DNA of 64,000 nucleotides from an uncultured Robinsoniella sp. (GCA_900539655.1 UQCR01000007.1:48488-112487); one strand, 5' to 3'. Positions 16,334-27,124 are shown, counted from the first letter of the stretch. Translations and numbers: made by a program. Notes: generated from the letters alone by a model not told the origin.

Positions 16334-18106
16334 ATGATACAATCAAGAACACATAAATGCAATGAACTTCGGATAGAAGATGTTGATAAACGGGTAACGT
16401 TAGCCGGATGGTATGAAAACATACGGCGAGTGAGCAAGAACTTTGCATTTTTAATCCTAAGGGATTTTTCAGGAATCGTACAAGTTGTGTTGGAAACGAA
16501 AGAGATGTTGGATCAGATGGATGATGTTAACCGGGAATCGACAATCGCTGTTACAGGTATTGTAAGAGAACGTTCCAGTAAAAACAGGGATATCCCTACC
16601 GGAGAAATAGAGGTCGTGCCGGAAGGAATTGTTATTTTGGGGAAATGTTTACACAATGAATTGCCTTTTGAGATAAACAGGTCGAAAGAAGCAGATGAAA
16701 TGATAAGGTTAAAGTATCGGTATTTGGATTTGCGGAATCCAGCTGTAAAATCTAATATGATATTGCGATCAAAAGTAGTTTCGGAACTGCGTAAAAGTAT
16801 GACCGAACATGAATTTTTTGAGATAACGACCCCTATTTTAACGGCATCTTCACCGGAAGGAGCAAGGGATTATTTAGTCCCATCCAGAAATTATCCAGGG
16901 AAATTTTATGCACTGCCTCAGGCACCCCAGCAGTTTAAGCAGCTGCTTATGGCTGCTGGATTTGATCGGTATTTTCAGATTGCACCCTGTTTTCGGGATG
17001 AAGATGCCAGAGCGGACAGATCCCCAGGAGAATTTTACCAGTTGGATATGGAAATGGCATTTGCGACTCAGGAGGATGTATTTAAGGTAATCGAGAAAGT
17101 GCTTCCGGATATTTTTAATAAGTTTGGCAGGTACAAAAACACATCATCAGCACCATTTACAAGAATCACTTATAGAGATGCGATGGATCGCTTTGGTTCT
17201 GATAAACCGGACCTGAGGATTGATTTGACTCTGCAGGATGTTCCGGCAGGGATGAATGCATATAGAGACACCCCTTTAGAAGGAAAATATTTAAAGGCAG
17301 TTGTTGTTAAAAAGTTTTCTGAAACCAGGAAGTTTATTGATCGGATTTGCGCTGAAGTATCTGTACAGACCGGAAATAAAATGTATTGGTTTAAGGTTGA
17401 TGAAGAAGGTGGCTTTACAGGTGGAATTTCTAAATTTCTGAAGAATTTACAGAAGAATATCACGATCGAACTTGATTTGAAACCGGGTGATTTTGTTGGA
17501 GTAAGTGCATGTAACAAATTAATTGATGCTCAAAAGGCAGCAGGTGTCATGCGTAATTTGTTAGGAAGTAAAGTAGCTGGGCATTTTGATAAGGAAAAGT
17601 ATGAATTTTGCTGGATTATAGATTTTCCCATGTATGAAACTGGAGAAGAATCCGGTAAAATTGAATTTTGCCACAATCCTTTTTCTATGCCTCAGGGAGG
17701 GATGGAAGCATTGGACGCAAAAGATCCTTTGGAAATACACGCATACCAATACGATCTTGTCTGTAACGGTGTGGAACTTTCGTCCGGAGCAGTAAGAAAT
17801 CATGATCCTGAGCTGATGGTCCGCGCTTTTGAAATAGTGGGCATGGGAGAAGAGGATGTCAAAGATAAATTTCCTGCTATGTACGAGGCATTTTGTTATG
17901 GTGCACCTCCTCATGCAGGAATTGCACCGGGAGTGGACCGTATGGTAATGCTGCTTTCCCAGGAGGAAAGCATTCGGGAAGTAATTCCCTTTCCAATGAA
18001 CAAGAATGCCCGGGATATCATGATGGGGGCGCCGGCATCTGTGGATCAATCACAATTGCAGGAAGTTCATATGCAGATTTTGGACAAAAACGATTATAGA
18101 GTATAG
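16334..18106 (+). CDS. aspS: Aspartyl-tRNA synthetase
   Basis: A 590-residue class IIb tRNA synthetase of the bacterial AspRS type, charging tRNA-Asp in the cytosol. Domains in order: anticodon-binding OB fold (residues ~1-105, LAGWYENIRRVSKNFAFLILRDFSG), catalytic core with motif 1 (EITTPILTASSPEGARDYLV), motif 2 (FQIAPCFRDEDARADRSPGEFYQLDMEM), the bacterial GAD insertion (~280-415), and motif 3 (GIAPGVDRMVMLL). ATG 16334 is preferred over 16328, which is only 2 nt from AAAAGAGG. The OB-fold loop is diverged from the common GWVxRRRDHGG pattern, so this could be a second or variant AspRS. Upstream is the Asp-codon leader attenuator. Confidence 0.93.
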   Translation: MIQSRTHKCNELRIEDVDKRVTLAGWYENIRRVSKNFAFLILRDFSGIVQVVLETKEMLDQMDDVNRESTIAVTGIVRERSSKNRDIPTGEIEVVPEGIVILGKCLHNELPFEINRSKEADEMIRLKYRYLDLRNPAVKSNMILRSKVVSELRKSMTEHEFFEITTPILTASSPEGARDYLVPSRNYPGKFYALPQAPQQFKQLLMAAGFDRYFQIAPCFRDEDARADRSPGEFYQLDMEMAFATQEDVFKVIEKVLPDIFNKFGRYKNTSSAPFTRITYRDAMDRFGSDKPDLRIDLTLQDVPAGMNAYRDTPLEGKYLKAVVVKKFSETRKFIDRICAEVSVQTGNKMYWFKVDEEGGFTGGISKFLKNLQKNITIELDLKPGDFVGVSACNKLIDAQKAAGVMRNLLGSKVAGHFDKEKYEFCWIIDFPMYETGEESGKIEFCHNPFSMPQGGMEALDAKDPLEIHAYQYDLVCNGVELSSGAVRNHDPELMVRAFEIVGMGEEDVKDKFPAMYEAFCYGAPPHAGIAPGVDRMVMLLSQEESIREVIPFPMNKNARDIMMGAPASVDQSQLQEVHMQILDKNDYRV

Positions 18107-18148
18107 ATTCAGTATAAGGAGATATGAGAGATATCCCCATAATAAACA

Positions 18149-18203
18149 GACATACGGAACCAATGAACAATAAAGTATCATTGATTCCGCATGTCTTTTT
18201 TTT
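18149..18203 (+). terminator. aspS terminator
   Basis: AGACATACGGAACCAATGA (18149-18167) pairs with TCATTGATTCCGCATGTCT (18178-18196) with few mismatches, followed by a run of T to 18203. Strong intrinsic terminator 43 bp after the aspS stop. Confidence 0.9.
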
Positions 18204-18390
18204 ATTCAAAATCTTCCCAACCTCTTATTTTGTTATCTAAAAAATGTAATCTTCCTACTCTGATATATCTATCTTCCTCCTTTTGCTATAAACCTTATAC
18301 AAAATTAACAAAGAACAAAGGAAAATAATGGAAATTAGCTCGATAAATTGTTGACTACTACTGAAAAAGAAATATTCCTCCGTTTATATG

Positions 18391-18419
18391 TTTAAAAAAG
18401 AAATTATTTTTGATATAAT
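18391..18419 (+). promoter_or_regulatory. Probable promoter of the sialidase gene
   Basis: TATAAT at 18414-18419 with a 17-bp spacer to a weak -35 (TTTAAA, 18391-18396). Transcription would start near 18426 and leave a ~120-nt purine-rich 5' UTR before the ATG at 18549. In the 18107-18548 gap only this and the aspS terminator were recognised. Confidence 0.5.
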
Positions 18420-18548
18420 ATATGCATCGTCCACATCCGTGTAGAGAAGGAGATTGGGAAACAGTGGTGAGAGGGGCTTGAAAAAGATTTGCCAGGGGAG
18501 GAGGGAGCATTGAGAGATCACCGTGGACGGGTTCGGTAGGGTTGATCA

Positions 18549-21500
18549 ATGAAGAAAGATGAGGAATGTATGATGAGAGGAAACAAGGATAGCATGAAGA
18601 AAAAGATATCCAGATATTTATCTGTGATGTTATGTATCTGTATGGTATTTCAGGCGGCGTACCTTCCTGTTCAGGCGGGGGGAGACAGCGAGAATGGCAT
18701 GTTGGTACAATCAGAAGGCCGGGATCAGGCTGAACAGGTGATTGAGACGGAATCTGAGGCTTATGTACAAACTGAAGAGTTATCAGAAACGAATGTCTTA
18801 ACAGACACAGAAGTTCAGACAGAATCCGAAGTACAGACGGAAACGGAAGTTCAGATGGAAACAGAAGCGGTATCTGAAACGGAAGTTCAGACAGAGTCTG
18901 AAGCTGTAAAAGAGACTGAAGCACTGAAGAAGAAATCTGCAGCGCCATTGGAGGCAACCGGGAATTTATTAGAGGATGTCAGAAGACAGGCACAGACAGA
19001 TTTTGCTGAAGGAAGCAACGCAGATGCTCAGGCAGTAGACCTGAACCTCAGTGACAGAACCTTTGACGGTACTGCAGCAGGTGCGATTGACTATACTTCA
19101 GAGGAAAATGGCGGAAAAGAATCCCCGTATCTGAAGGTGTTAAATAATCTCAGAACAAATGACATCGGTGGAAGTATCATTTTTAAATTCAGAACGAATA
19201 CAAGTGGTATCATTTTCGGAGCAGGGAGTTCCGGCACAGATGACGGATATAATATGGTCTTTGGTGTAAATAATGCCGGCGAGCTGCGGGCTTATTTCCG
19301 TAATGACAAAAGTAATGGATTAAAAGCAAGATTACTGACAAATTCCGTGAATTTAAAGGATAATAAATGGCATACCATTGCAGTCAGCTTCCATTCGGGA
19401 CAAGCAGAGGACGCTTATATTGTGGTAGATGGAAGTGATAACTTTTACCCAAGCGCATGGTGGAGCAGCTGGAATCCTGGTTTTAATAAGAATGTAAATA
19501 ATAACCAGATGCCCTATGTCAACTTTGGTATTGGCGGAGGAACCTACAATTCATCCCAATTTGATTCTCTGGGGAATTTTAATGGAAAAATTGATTTTGT
19601 AACGGTAACAAATCAAAGCTTTACGGTTGCACAATTAAAAGAAATGACACAACAGGCGCCGGATCTGAATGACTTCAGCGTTATGCAGGCTCCCGGAACG
19701 GCAAACACGTGGTTAATGACCGGATCGGACACGGCAGTTCCAAAGTTTGATGAAGTGGGACCGGTTAAAAACTATGTGGGATTTTTTGAAGATAACCTGC
19801 GTGCAGGCGGAACTTACGTAGAACGTTCCCGTTTTGTATTTAACACGGCACAGGCAGGGCTTACCATTTCGGATTTGAACACAAAATATGACAAGCTTAT
19901 TGACCAGTATGGTCCCAAGGCAGTCGGCATCATGGTGGACCGCAGCGACTATGAAAAGGGCGAGGCTGGGATCGAGGCTTTTAGAACCAGTCTTAGGTCA
20001 TTACTTGACAAGCTTTATGAGGATCAGAGAATTCCGTTTATCATTACGCCTGCACCATCGCTTTCCGATGATGATAATGCACGGATCGGCATCTATACAG
20101 AAGCAATGAAAGAAGAAGCAGCAGTAAAAGAAACAGTCGTAGTGGATATTACAGGAATGGATGCATCCTATCTGGAGCAGGGCAATTATCTCACTGCACT
20201 TGGACATCAGGAGATCGCAAATACGATTAAGACAACACTTGGTATCGGACATACAACTGCGTATACCGGTTTTCAGCTTCCAGTGAATCCTGTATTATTA
20301 AAGGTGGATACATCTCCAAAAGTACAGGTTAAGGCAGATCAGATTCAGGTAGATGCACCGGAAGGATACTCGGATCTGGACTGGAGTTATGAACTGTCTT
20401 ATGACGGCCAGGTAATTTCCGGGAATCAGGTATCAGCACCGTTTACCATTACCGGTCTGAAGGAGGGAACGGAATATATCCTTCGCATGACCTCTGATGA
20501 AGGAAGCAGTAAACGCCGGTTAATGGATGTAAAGTTTACGGCAGCGAAAGACGGACAGCCACAGGCTCTGGCGCATGAAGATGGCAATGTGAACACCATA
20601 GAAGGAATCAAAAATCTTCTGGACAGCCAGGATCCGGTTACGTACCTGTTCATGGGAGACAGCATTACTCATGGAGTCCTGACAAATGGATATGACAATG
20701 TTCCGGAACTGTTTGAAAAATATTTAAGGGAGCAGGGAAGACAGCAGGACGTGGTAATCAATACGGGCGTCGCTAATGCTACGGTATCTACCACACTGGA
20801 TCAGATCGACAAGAGACTCAATCAGTTCCACCCGGATGTAGTTATGGTTATGCTGGGGACCAATGATGCTTCCACAAGAGGAGAAGCAGCGGGTTCTGCA
20901 ACTACCGGATTTACGGTAGAAGAGTTTAAGAATAATTATAAGCAGCTGGTTCGGGATATTTATCAGAATAATCCAGACAGCTATATCGTATTGAGGGTTC
21001 CCTGCGATATGAACCCGGATGAACCCAGAAAAAATTATAAAGAGTACTTCAATGCCATTTATGATGTGGAAAAGGATATGAAGGCTGAACTGGAAGGCCT
21101 TAAGATTACCGTTATTGACCATTTGAAAAACTGGGTTGCATACGGCGAAAATGTGAGAAACGATTTTCTGAATACTGGAAGCAATGGCTGGATGGTGGAT
21201 AATGTACATCCAAATGGACGGGGCAATATGGCAATGTTCCAGCAGATTTTAAAAGAAACAGGACTTTATAAGAATGATTCAGCAGTATCTAATTATTCTT
21301 ACAAATTCAGTGACTGGGCAGACAGCTCCGCCATAGCGACAGAAGTTACCTGTGACGAGACAAAGAAAGAGGCATCTTTTAGTCCGTCGGCACTGGAAGC
21401 CTATGAAAATGGTCTGCAGGATATGACCGTAAGCATAACAGATGTAGATGGTGTAACGATTTCCAAAACAAATGCTTATGGAGCCGAGGATATGAAGTTC

Positions 21501-24500
21501 AATGTTCCCGAAGGTTTTCTTCCTTATTCTGCAAAGGTAACAGGTACTGATGCAAAGAATCACAAACAGATTACCTTTGCAGCTACCCTGAAGATGACAG
21601 GTGATCCGGAGTGTACCTGCGGGATCAGTAACCTGGCGTTTGCAGACAGAGAGATTGTAATACCTCAGGATAAAGACAGTGTGGAAATCAGTTTAGAGGC
21701 AGCAGCTGTTATTACAGGTGATTGTAAAGCAGAAGGGCACAGCAGTAAAACCATTACTTATGTCTTTGAAAAAGCTGAGGATCATCAGAATATCGGCACG
21801 ATCCGCCAGAATAAACTGACAGTCAGCAAGGCGGGAACGATCAAAGTACGGGTTAATGCATTAATTCCAGGCACCGTGGCGTCCGCAGAAAAGACCGCTG
21901 TATTCTCTGTTACAAAAGAAGGGCTGGATGCGGCTGTACTGTTCCAGAAATCAGAGGTGAAAATAGCAAACGGCGTTCCCACCAGACCGGTAGACTATAC
22001 CGGAGCACTTGATAAACTCAAGGGACTGACCCAGGGAACAGTAACGGTCCGCTATAAAACGACCGAGACAGGCCTTATGAGTCTGTTCAGCGTATCAAAT
22101 AATACACAGAATGCTACCCATACCCATGTCTATGTAAACGATGGCACCGTGGGATACGAGGTCCGCAATAACAATACGAATGTTAACGCCGCATCTGCGG
22201 GTGTAAACAATATGACAAAAGATGAGTGGCATACGGTTTCTTATGTTTTTGCTCCTGGCGGTACATCCGTTTATTTTGACGGAGAAAGAGTCATCAATAA
22301 TACCCAGTCAGGGTTTGTCAGCAGCAGCCAGGGCGTAAATACAGTGGAACTTGGCAAAACACAGCGTTCCGGTGGTGGAAATCAATATCCTTTCACTGGC
22401 AGTATCAGCTATATCGAAGTGAGATCGGATCTGTTAACGGAAGAGCAGATAACAGATATCCATAAAGTGACACTGAGAGAAGAAAAGGAAGCAGAACTTC
22501 CAAAGGATGCATTCAAATCAGCGGATCAGCCGTTGTTCTACGGTGGTTATCAGGGATCTGTCTATTATCGTATCCCAAGCATGCTGACCACAAAGAACGG
22601 AGTTGTGCTGGCAGCAATCGATAAACGCCAAAGCGGAGGCGGGGATCAGGGAAATATTGATACCTCCGTAAGAAGAAGTTTTGATAATGGAAAGAACTGG
22701 ACAGAAGGGCAGACAATCATTAATCTGCCTGGAGGACAGCAGCAGCATTCTTTAACAATAGATGCTGCAATGGTAGAAGATGAGGTAAACGGCAGAGTTT
22801 TCCTGATGGTGGATATGTTCCCGGAATCCAAAGCAGCAATGGATACCTCTTTACTTGAAAAAGGATCCGGATATAAACAGGTTGGGGACAAGTCTTATTG
22901 TATATTAAGAGACTATGAAAGTGTCCTAAATACAACCCATAACTATACTAAAACTTATACAATCCGTGAACATGGTGAAGTATGGCTGGAAGGTGCAGCT
23001 GAAGCAGACGCAAGGCCAACAGACTATACCGTACCGGATTTTAGTACCGGTGAATTATTCAAAGATGATAAACCTGCAGGCAATATCTTCCTTTATACCG
23101 GCTCCAATGCGGGTGAATTAAAAGTTGTCCGTAATATGCGGATTTGGAGCACATACAGCGATGATGATGGGGAAACCTGGTCAAAACCTGCGGATTTAAC
23201 ACCGATGATCAAGGAAGACTGGATGCTGTTCTGCGGTACAGGACCAGGTGTGGGCATACAGGTGAAAAAGGGACAGCATGCGGGACGATTGATTGTTCCC
23301 ATTTATGTGGCAAACCAGAACTGGACATCAGCCCAGGCATCCACCTGCATTTACAGTGATGATTACGGCGTTACCTGGAAACGTACAGAAACGTCTCCTC
23401 TTGAAGCATCGGGGACAGATCTTTCCACCATGAATAACGGCGGTGCAATATTAACGGAGTCCCAGATTGTTGAAATGAATGACGGAACGCTGATTCAATT
23501 TTGCAGAAACGTATCCGGAAGCTTGAAATATTCGGTCAGCAATGATTCCGGAACGACATGGGAAGCACCTGTTCGGGATACAGGCGTACCCGAGGTATAT
23601 TGCCAGTTAACCGCTACCCATTACCCGGAAATGATTGATGGGAAAGAGGCCGTAATTTTAGCAAATCCCAATGGCCCTGCCAGAAATAACGGTACGGTCA
23701 GAATCGGGCTTTATAATCCGGAGAATAAGACATTTGAGTGGAAATACAGCCAGTTAGTGAAAAGCGGAAGCTACGCTTACTCCTGCCTGTCGGTACTGCC
23801 AAATGGAAATATCGGATTATTTTATGAGGGCAACCAGCCATCCATGGATTTCACCAGCTTCAATGTAGAATGGATCAAGGCAGACTTAACAGTACCCATG
23901 AAAGAACCGGTAATCGAAAATGTAGCAATGGAAAAGAGCAGCAGCCAGATTGAATTTACGGTTGACTTCGATTCCTATATGATTAAAACAGGTAATCCTG
24001 TGCTGAAGTTTAATCTGGACGGAGTACAAAAAGAGGCTGCTTATGTATCGGGAAATACAACGAAACAATTTGTATTCCGCTATACAGGAAATACACAGAT
24101 ATCCACAGGACTGACAGTTACAAATGTAGGCGTTGCCGCGGCAGATACAGAAAGTGAAATAGGAAATGCACTCTGTATGCTTCCGTTAGAAAGCGAATTT
24201 AAGTTTGCACCGGACGGGACACCGGAATGTACCTGTAAAATAGAAGAGATTGGACTATTGCCAAAAGAAGTAATCATCCCGGCAAAAGCAGATGCATATA
24301 CGGCAGAGTTAACAGGAACCATGAAAGAAAGCACCTGTGCGAAAGAGGGACATACCTTCCGTCCAGTCTATACCTACACTGTTGTGGATGCTGGAGGAAC
24401 AGGAGCTGTCATTACAGGCAGCAAATTAAAGGTAACGGCTGCAGGAGCGGTAAGGATAAACGTATCTGCTGAGCTGAATGGTAAAACAGGTAATGCGGAC

Positions 24501-27119
24501 TGTACGGTCACCGTGACGAAGGCAGACTCCGGAGAAACGGTAAACCAGCCACCGGCTGCCAAAGACCCGGTTCCCACGCAGGATGTAAACAGCCTGAAAG
24601 GAAAGACATTTACCGCGAAGGATATTGCAGAAGATCCCGACGGAGATGCAATTACGATTACAAAAATTGTTTCAGAACCGGATTCATTTATCATCGCAGA
24701 ATTATCAGATGGTGTAGTTTCACTGTATGGATCCAATAAAGGAACCAGCCGGATGATGGTAAATGTTTCAGACGGAAAAAATGTATCCACCATTGTAGTT
24801 CCAGTTTCTGTTACGGAAAAAGGCTGTTATGATAAAACCGATTATCTGTCTGATCATGACTATTTAGACAAGGCTAACTCTTCCGTAGGTTACTGGGAAG
24901 GAACCGGTGATAAGATTAAGGTAGATACCAACCAGGACGGTGGCACAATGTCGTTACTGGATGAGAATGGGAAAAGAGTATTCTTTAACAAAGGGTACGG
25001 TGCACATTGTACGTCCACATTGATATTTCATCTGCCGGAAGGCCATAATTATAAGAAATTTGAAACGTATTATGGTGTTGATGCAAGTAAATCTGCGGTT
25101 GCAGCAGTAACCTTTAAGATTACTGTAGATGGAACCGCAGTTCACACCAGTGATAAAGCGTTACAGTCCACATCTCCAATGGGATTTGCTTCTGTTGACA
25201 TTTCCGGGGCAAAAACCTTAAAATTAGAAGCAATTGCCAAAGACGGCAATATAGGAAGCGGACATTCTCAGTGGTCAGGCTGTAAACTGGTCAGCCAGGA
25301 GGATCCTTCCAATGTGACGGACAAATCTGTTCTGGAGAAAAAGGTAGCAGAAGCAAAAGCAATCAGGGAAGAAGAATATTCCAAGAACTCCTATCAGAAG
25401 CTGTCAGACGCTATTGAAAGAGCAGAGGAAGTGTTAGAGGCACAGGATACCGAGCAGCTGGAGGTATTCCAGCAGCTTCAGGCATTAAAGACCGCAGTCA
25501 GAGAACTTGAAAAAGCCATTCCCGCAGACCAGGTTACGGTGAATCTGAAGGCATTAAGCCTGGAAGTGGGAGAGAGCAGAAGATTGTATGCGGATTTAAC
25601 CGCAAATGATGGGAAAGTGTCAAATGATCAGATCACATGGTCTTCCAGCCGTCCGGAAATCGCTTCCGTTTCGGCAAACGGTAAAGTATCTGCTGTGGCA
25701 TCAGGAAAAGCAGTAATTACGGCAACCGCCACAAGCGGCAAAACAGATTCCTGTACCGTTATTGTAAATGGCTGCAGCTGTGAACTTCGTACACCTGTAT
25801 TTAAAGGGGAGATCGTGACAATCCCTTATAATGAATCCGACAAACGGATTGAACTAAAGGCAGAAGCAGAGCTTACAGGAGACTGTCAGATGCCGGGACA
25901 TGCAGATCAGGTAATAACCTATAAATATGCAGTCACAGATGACAAAAACGGCATTGGCAGCATAGAAGGAAATACATTAATTGTTACCGGTGAAGGAACA
26001 GTGACCGTTACGGTTACAGCAAGTGTAAATGAAAAGACAGCAACGGCGTCTGCTGTATTTACCGCTTATAAAGAAGAAGCGCCAATCCCTAAAAAGTACA
26101 CTGCAACATTTACAGGTGGTGAAGGGGCAGAGGGAACTGCTCCGGCTGCAATTTTGGCGGAAGCTCAGATGAAGATTACTTTGCCTAAGAATACATTTAC
26201 GAAAAATGGATATCTGTTTACCGGATGGTTTGACGGAACGAAGGTTTATCAGGCAGATACACAGTACACCATGCCTGACGGGAATGTAACCTTTACGGCA
26301 CAGTGGCAGAAGAAAGAAGAACCGAAACCAGTAACATATGAGCTGACGTTTGATGCCAGAGGCGGTAAAGTAAGTCCGGCATCCATGATGGTTACGGTTG
26401 GATCCGTTTATGGAACATTTCCGGTACCGACCAGATCCGGTTACAATTTTAAGGGCTGGTTTACCACAGTATCCGGTGGAGCACAGATAAAGGCAGGTCA
26501 GGTATGCAGCCTGAAAGCCAATACAACCATTTATGCCCAGTGGACGAAAATGACACTTAAGAAACCGGGTAAGCCAACCGGATTAAAAGCATCCCAAAAT
26601 AAATCAGGAAGCATCCGTATTAGCTGGAGGAAAGCATCCAATGCAACCGGCTACATGGTATACCGCTATAACAGCAATTCAAAGAAATGGAGTAAAATAA
26701 AAACCACAAAAGACACCAGCTTTGTAAACACCGGATTGAAGTCCGGCACGGATTATAAATACCGCGTAAAAGCTTACAGCCAGCTTGGGAAAGAAAAGAA
26801 ATACAGCTCCTATTCAACTATCATTAAGACATCCACGGCACCTGCAAAACCCCGGCTGATTCAGGCAAAGAAAGCAGGAAAAGGTAAAGTGTCATTGAAG
26901 TGGAATAAAAAATCAGGTACGGATGGTTTTGTAATCTATATGAAGACCAATGACGGAGCATATAAAAAGGCAGCATCCAAATCTGCAAAGACTTTATCTT
27001 ATACCAAGTCAGGTCTGAAGAAAGGAAGAAGCTACAGATTCAGAATAAGAGCATATCATAAGGTTGGAAATAAAAAGATTTATAGTTCTTATTCAAATAG
27101 TAAAAAAGTGAATTTCTAA
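18549..27119 (+). CDS. Giant secreted multidomain sialidase / SGNH esterase
   Basis: 2856 residues with an N-terminal signal peptide (MKKKISRYLSVMLCICMVFQ, cleaved near QAGG), then a Glu/Thr-rich linker (~60-130). Domains: LamG-like (~160-370); degenerate SGNH (~385-560); Fn3-like (~570-680); active-looking SGNH esterase (~690-910: GDS with Ser705, GTND at 770-773, D884-N-V-H887); Cys domain 1 (~1020-1125); LamG-like (~1126-1305); GH33 sialidase (~1325-1785: YRIP at 1340, Asp boxes near 1377, 1537, 1602 and 1664); Ig-like; Cys domain 2 (~1890-1995); cadherin-like; NPCBM (~2095-2250); FIVAR-like; BIG2; Cys domain 3 (~2410-2510); two Listeria-Bacteroides repeats; two Fn3. No LPxTG is present. 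Likely role: removing O-acetyl groups and sialic acid from mucin glycans outside the cell. ATG 18570 is an alternative start. Confidence 0.9.
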   Translation: MKKDEECMMRGNKDSMKKKISRYLSVMLCICMVFQAAYLPVQAGGDSENGMLVQSEGRDQAEQVIETESEAYVQTEELSETNVLTDTEVQTESEVQTETEVQMETEAVSETEVQTESEAVKETEALKKKSAAPLEATGNLLEDVRRQAQTDFAEGSNADAQAVDLNLSDRTFDGTAAGAIDYTSEENGGKESPYLKVLNNLRTNDIGGSIIFKFRTNTSGIIFGAGSSGTDDGYNMVFGVNNAGELRAYFRNDKSNGLKARLLTNSVNLKDNKWHTIAVSFHSGQAEDAYIVVDGSDNFYPSAWWSSWNPGFNKNVNNNQMPYVNFGIGGGTYNSSQFDSLGNFNGKIDFVTVTNQSFTVAQLKEMTQQAPDLNDFSVMQAPGTANTWLMTGSDTAVPKFDEVGPVKNYVGFFEDNLRAGGTYVERSRFVFNTAQAGLTISDLNTKYDKLIDQYGPKAVGIMVDRSDYEKGEAGIEAFRTSLRSLLDKLYEDQRIPFIITPAPSLSDDDNARIGIYTEAMKEEAAVKETVVVDITGMDASYLEQGNYLTALGHQEIANTIKTTLGIGHTTAYTGFQLPVNPVLLKVDTSPKVQVKADQIQVDAPEGYSDLDWSYELSYDGQVISGNQVSAPFTITGLKEGTEYILRMTSDEGSSKRRLMDVKFTAAKDGQPQALAHEDGNVNTIEGIKNLLDSQDPVTYLFMGDSITHGVLTNGYDNVPELFEKYLREQGRQQDVVINTGVANATVSTTLDQIDKRLNQFHPDVVMVMLGTNDASTRGEAAGSATTGFTVEEFKNNYKQLVRDIYQNNPDSYIVLRVPCDMNPDEPRKNYKEYFNAIYDVEKDMKAELEGLKITVIDHLKNWVAYGENVRNDFLNTGSNGWMVDNVHPNGRGNMAMFQQILKETGLYKNDSAVSNYSYKFSDWADSSAIATEVTCDETKKEASFSPSALEAYENGLQDMTVSITDVDGVTISKTNAYGAEDMKFNVPEGFLPYSAKVTGTDAKNHKQITFAATLKMTGDPECTCGISNLAFADREIVIPQDKDSVEISLEAAAVITGDCKAEGHSSKTITYVFEKAEDHQNIGTIRQNKLTVSKAGTIKVRVNALIPGTVASAEKTAVFSVTKEGLDAAVLFQKSEVKIANGVPTRPVDYTGALDKLKGLTQGTVTVRYKTTETGLMSLFSVSNNTQNATHTHVYVNDGTVGYEVRNNNTNVNAASAGVNNMTKDEWHTVSYVFAPGGTSVYFDGERVINNTQSGFVSSSQGVNTVELGKTQRSGGGNQYPFTGSISYIEVRSDLLTEEQITDIHKVTLREEKEAELPKDAFKSADQPLFYGGYQGSVYYRIPSMLTTKNGVVLAAIDKRQSGGGDQGNIDTSVRRSFDNGKNWTEGQTIINLPGGQQQHSLTIDAAMVEDEVNGRVFLMVDMFPESKAAMDTSLLEKGSGYKQVGDKSYCILRDYESVLNTTHNYTKTYTIREHGEVWLEGAAEADARPTDYTVPDFSTGELFKDDKPAGNIFLYTGSNAGELKVVRNMRIWSTYSDDDGETWSKPADLTPMIKEDWMLFCGTGPGVGIQVKKGQHAGRLIVPIYVANQNWTSAQASTCIYSDDYGVTWKRTETSPLEASGTDLSTMNNGGAILTESQIVEMNDGTLIQFCRNVSGSLKYSVSNDSGTTWEAPVRDTGVPEVYCQLTATHYPEMIDGKEAVILANPNGPARNNGTVRIGLYNPENKTFEWKYSQLVKSGSYAYSCLSVLPNGNIGLFYEGNQPSMDFTSFNVEWIKADLTVPMKEPVIENVAMEKSSSQIEFTVDFDSYMIKTGNPVLKFNLDGVQKEAAYVSGNTTKQFVFRYTGNTQISTGLTVTNVGVAAADTESEIGNALCMLPLESEFKFAPDGTPECTCKIEEIGLLPKEVIIPAKADAYTAELTGTMKESTCAKEGHTFRPVYTYTVVDAGGTGAVITGSKLKVTAAGAVRINVSAELNGKTGNADCTVTVTKADSGETVNQPPAAKDPVPTQDVNSLKGKTFTAKDIAEDPDGDAITITKIVSEPDSFIIAELSDGVVSLYGSNKGTSRMMVNVSDGKNVSTIVVPVSVTEKGCYDKTDYLSDHDYLDKANSSVGYWEGTGDKIKVDTNQDGGTMSLLDENGKRVFFNKGYGAHCTSTLIFHLPEGHNYKKFETYYGVDASKSAVAAVTFKITVDGTAVHTSDKALQSTSPMGFASVDISGAKTLKLEAIAKDGNIGSGHSQWSGCKLVSQEDPSNVTDKSVLEKKVAEAKAIREEEYSKNSYQKLSDAIERAEEVLEAQDTEQLEVFQQLQALKTAVRELEKAIPADQVTVNLKALSLEVGESRRLYADLTANDGKVSNDQITWSSSRPEIASVSANGKVSAVASGKAVITATATSGKTDSCTVIVNGCSCELRTPVFKGEIVTIPYNESDKRIELKAEAELTGDCQMPGHADQVITYKYAVTDDKNGIGSIEGNTLIVTGEGTVTVTVTASVNEKTATASAVFTAYKEEAPIPKKYTATFTGGEGAEGTAPAAILAEAQMKITLPKNTFTKNGYLFTGWFDGTKVYQADTQYTMPDGNVTFTAQWQKKEEPKPVTYELTFDARGGKVSPASMMVTVGSVYGTFPVPTRSGYNFKGWFTTVSGGAQIKAGQVCSLKANTTIYAQWTKMTLKKPGKPTGLKASQNKSGSIRISWRKASNATGYMVYRYNSNSKKWSKIKTTKDTSFVNTGLKSGTDYKYRVKAYSQLGKEKKYSSYSTIIKTSTAPAKPRLIQAKKAGKGKVSLKWNKKSGTDGFVIYMKTNDGAYKKAASKSAKTLSYTKSGLKKGRSYRFRIRAYHKVGNKKIYSSYSNSKKVNF

Positions 27120-27124
27120 AAATG

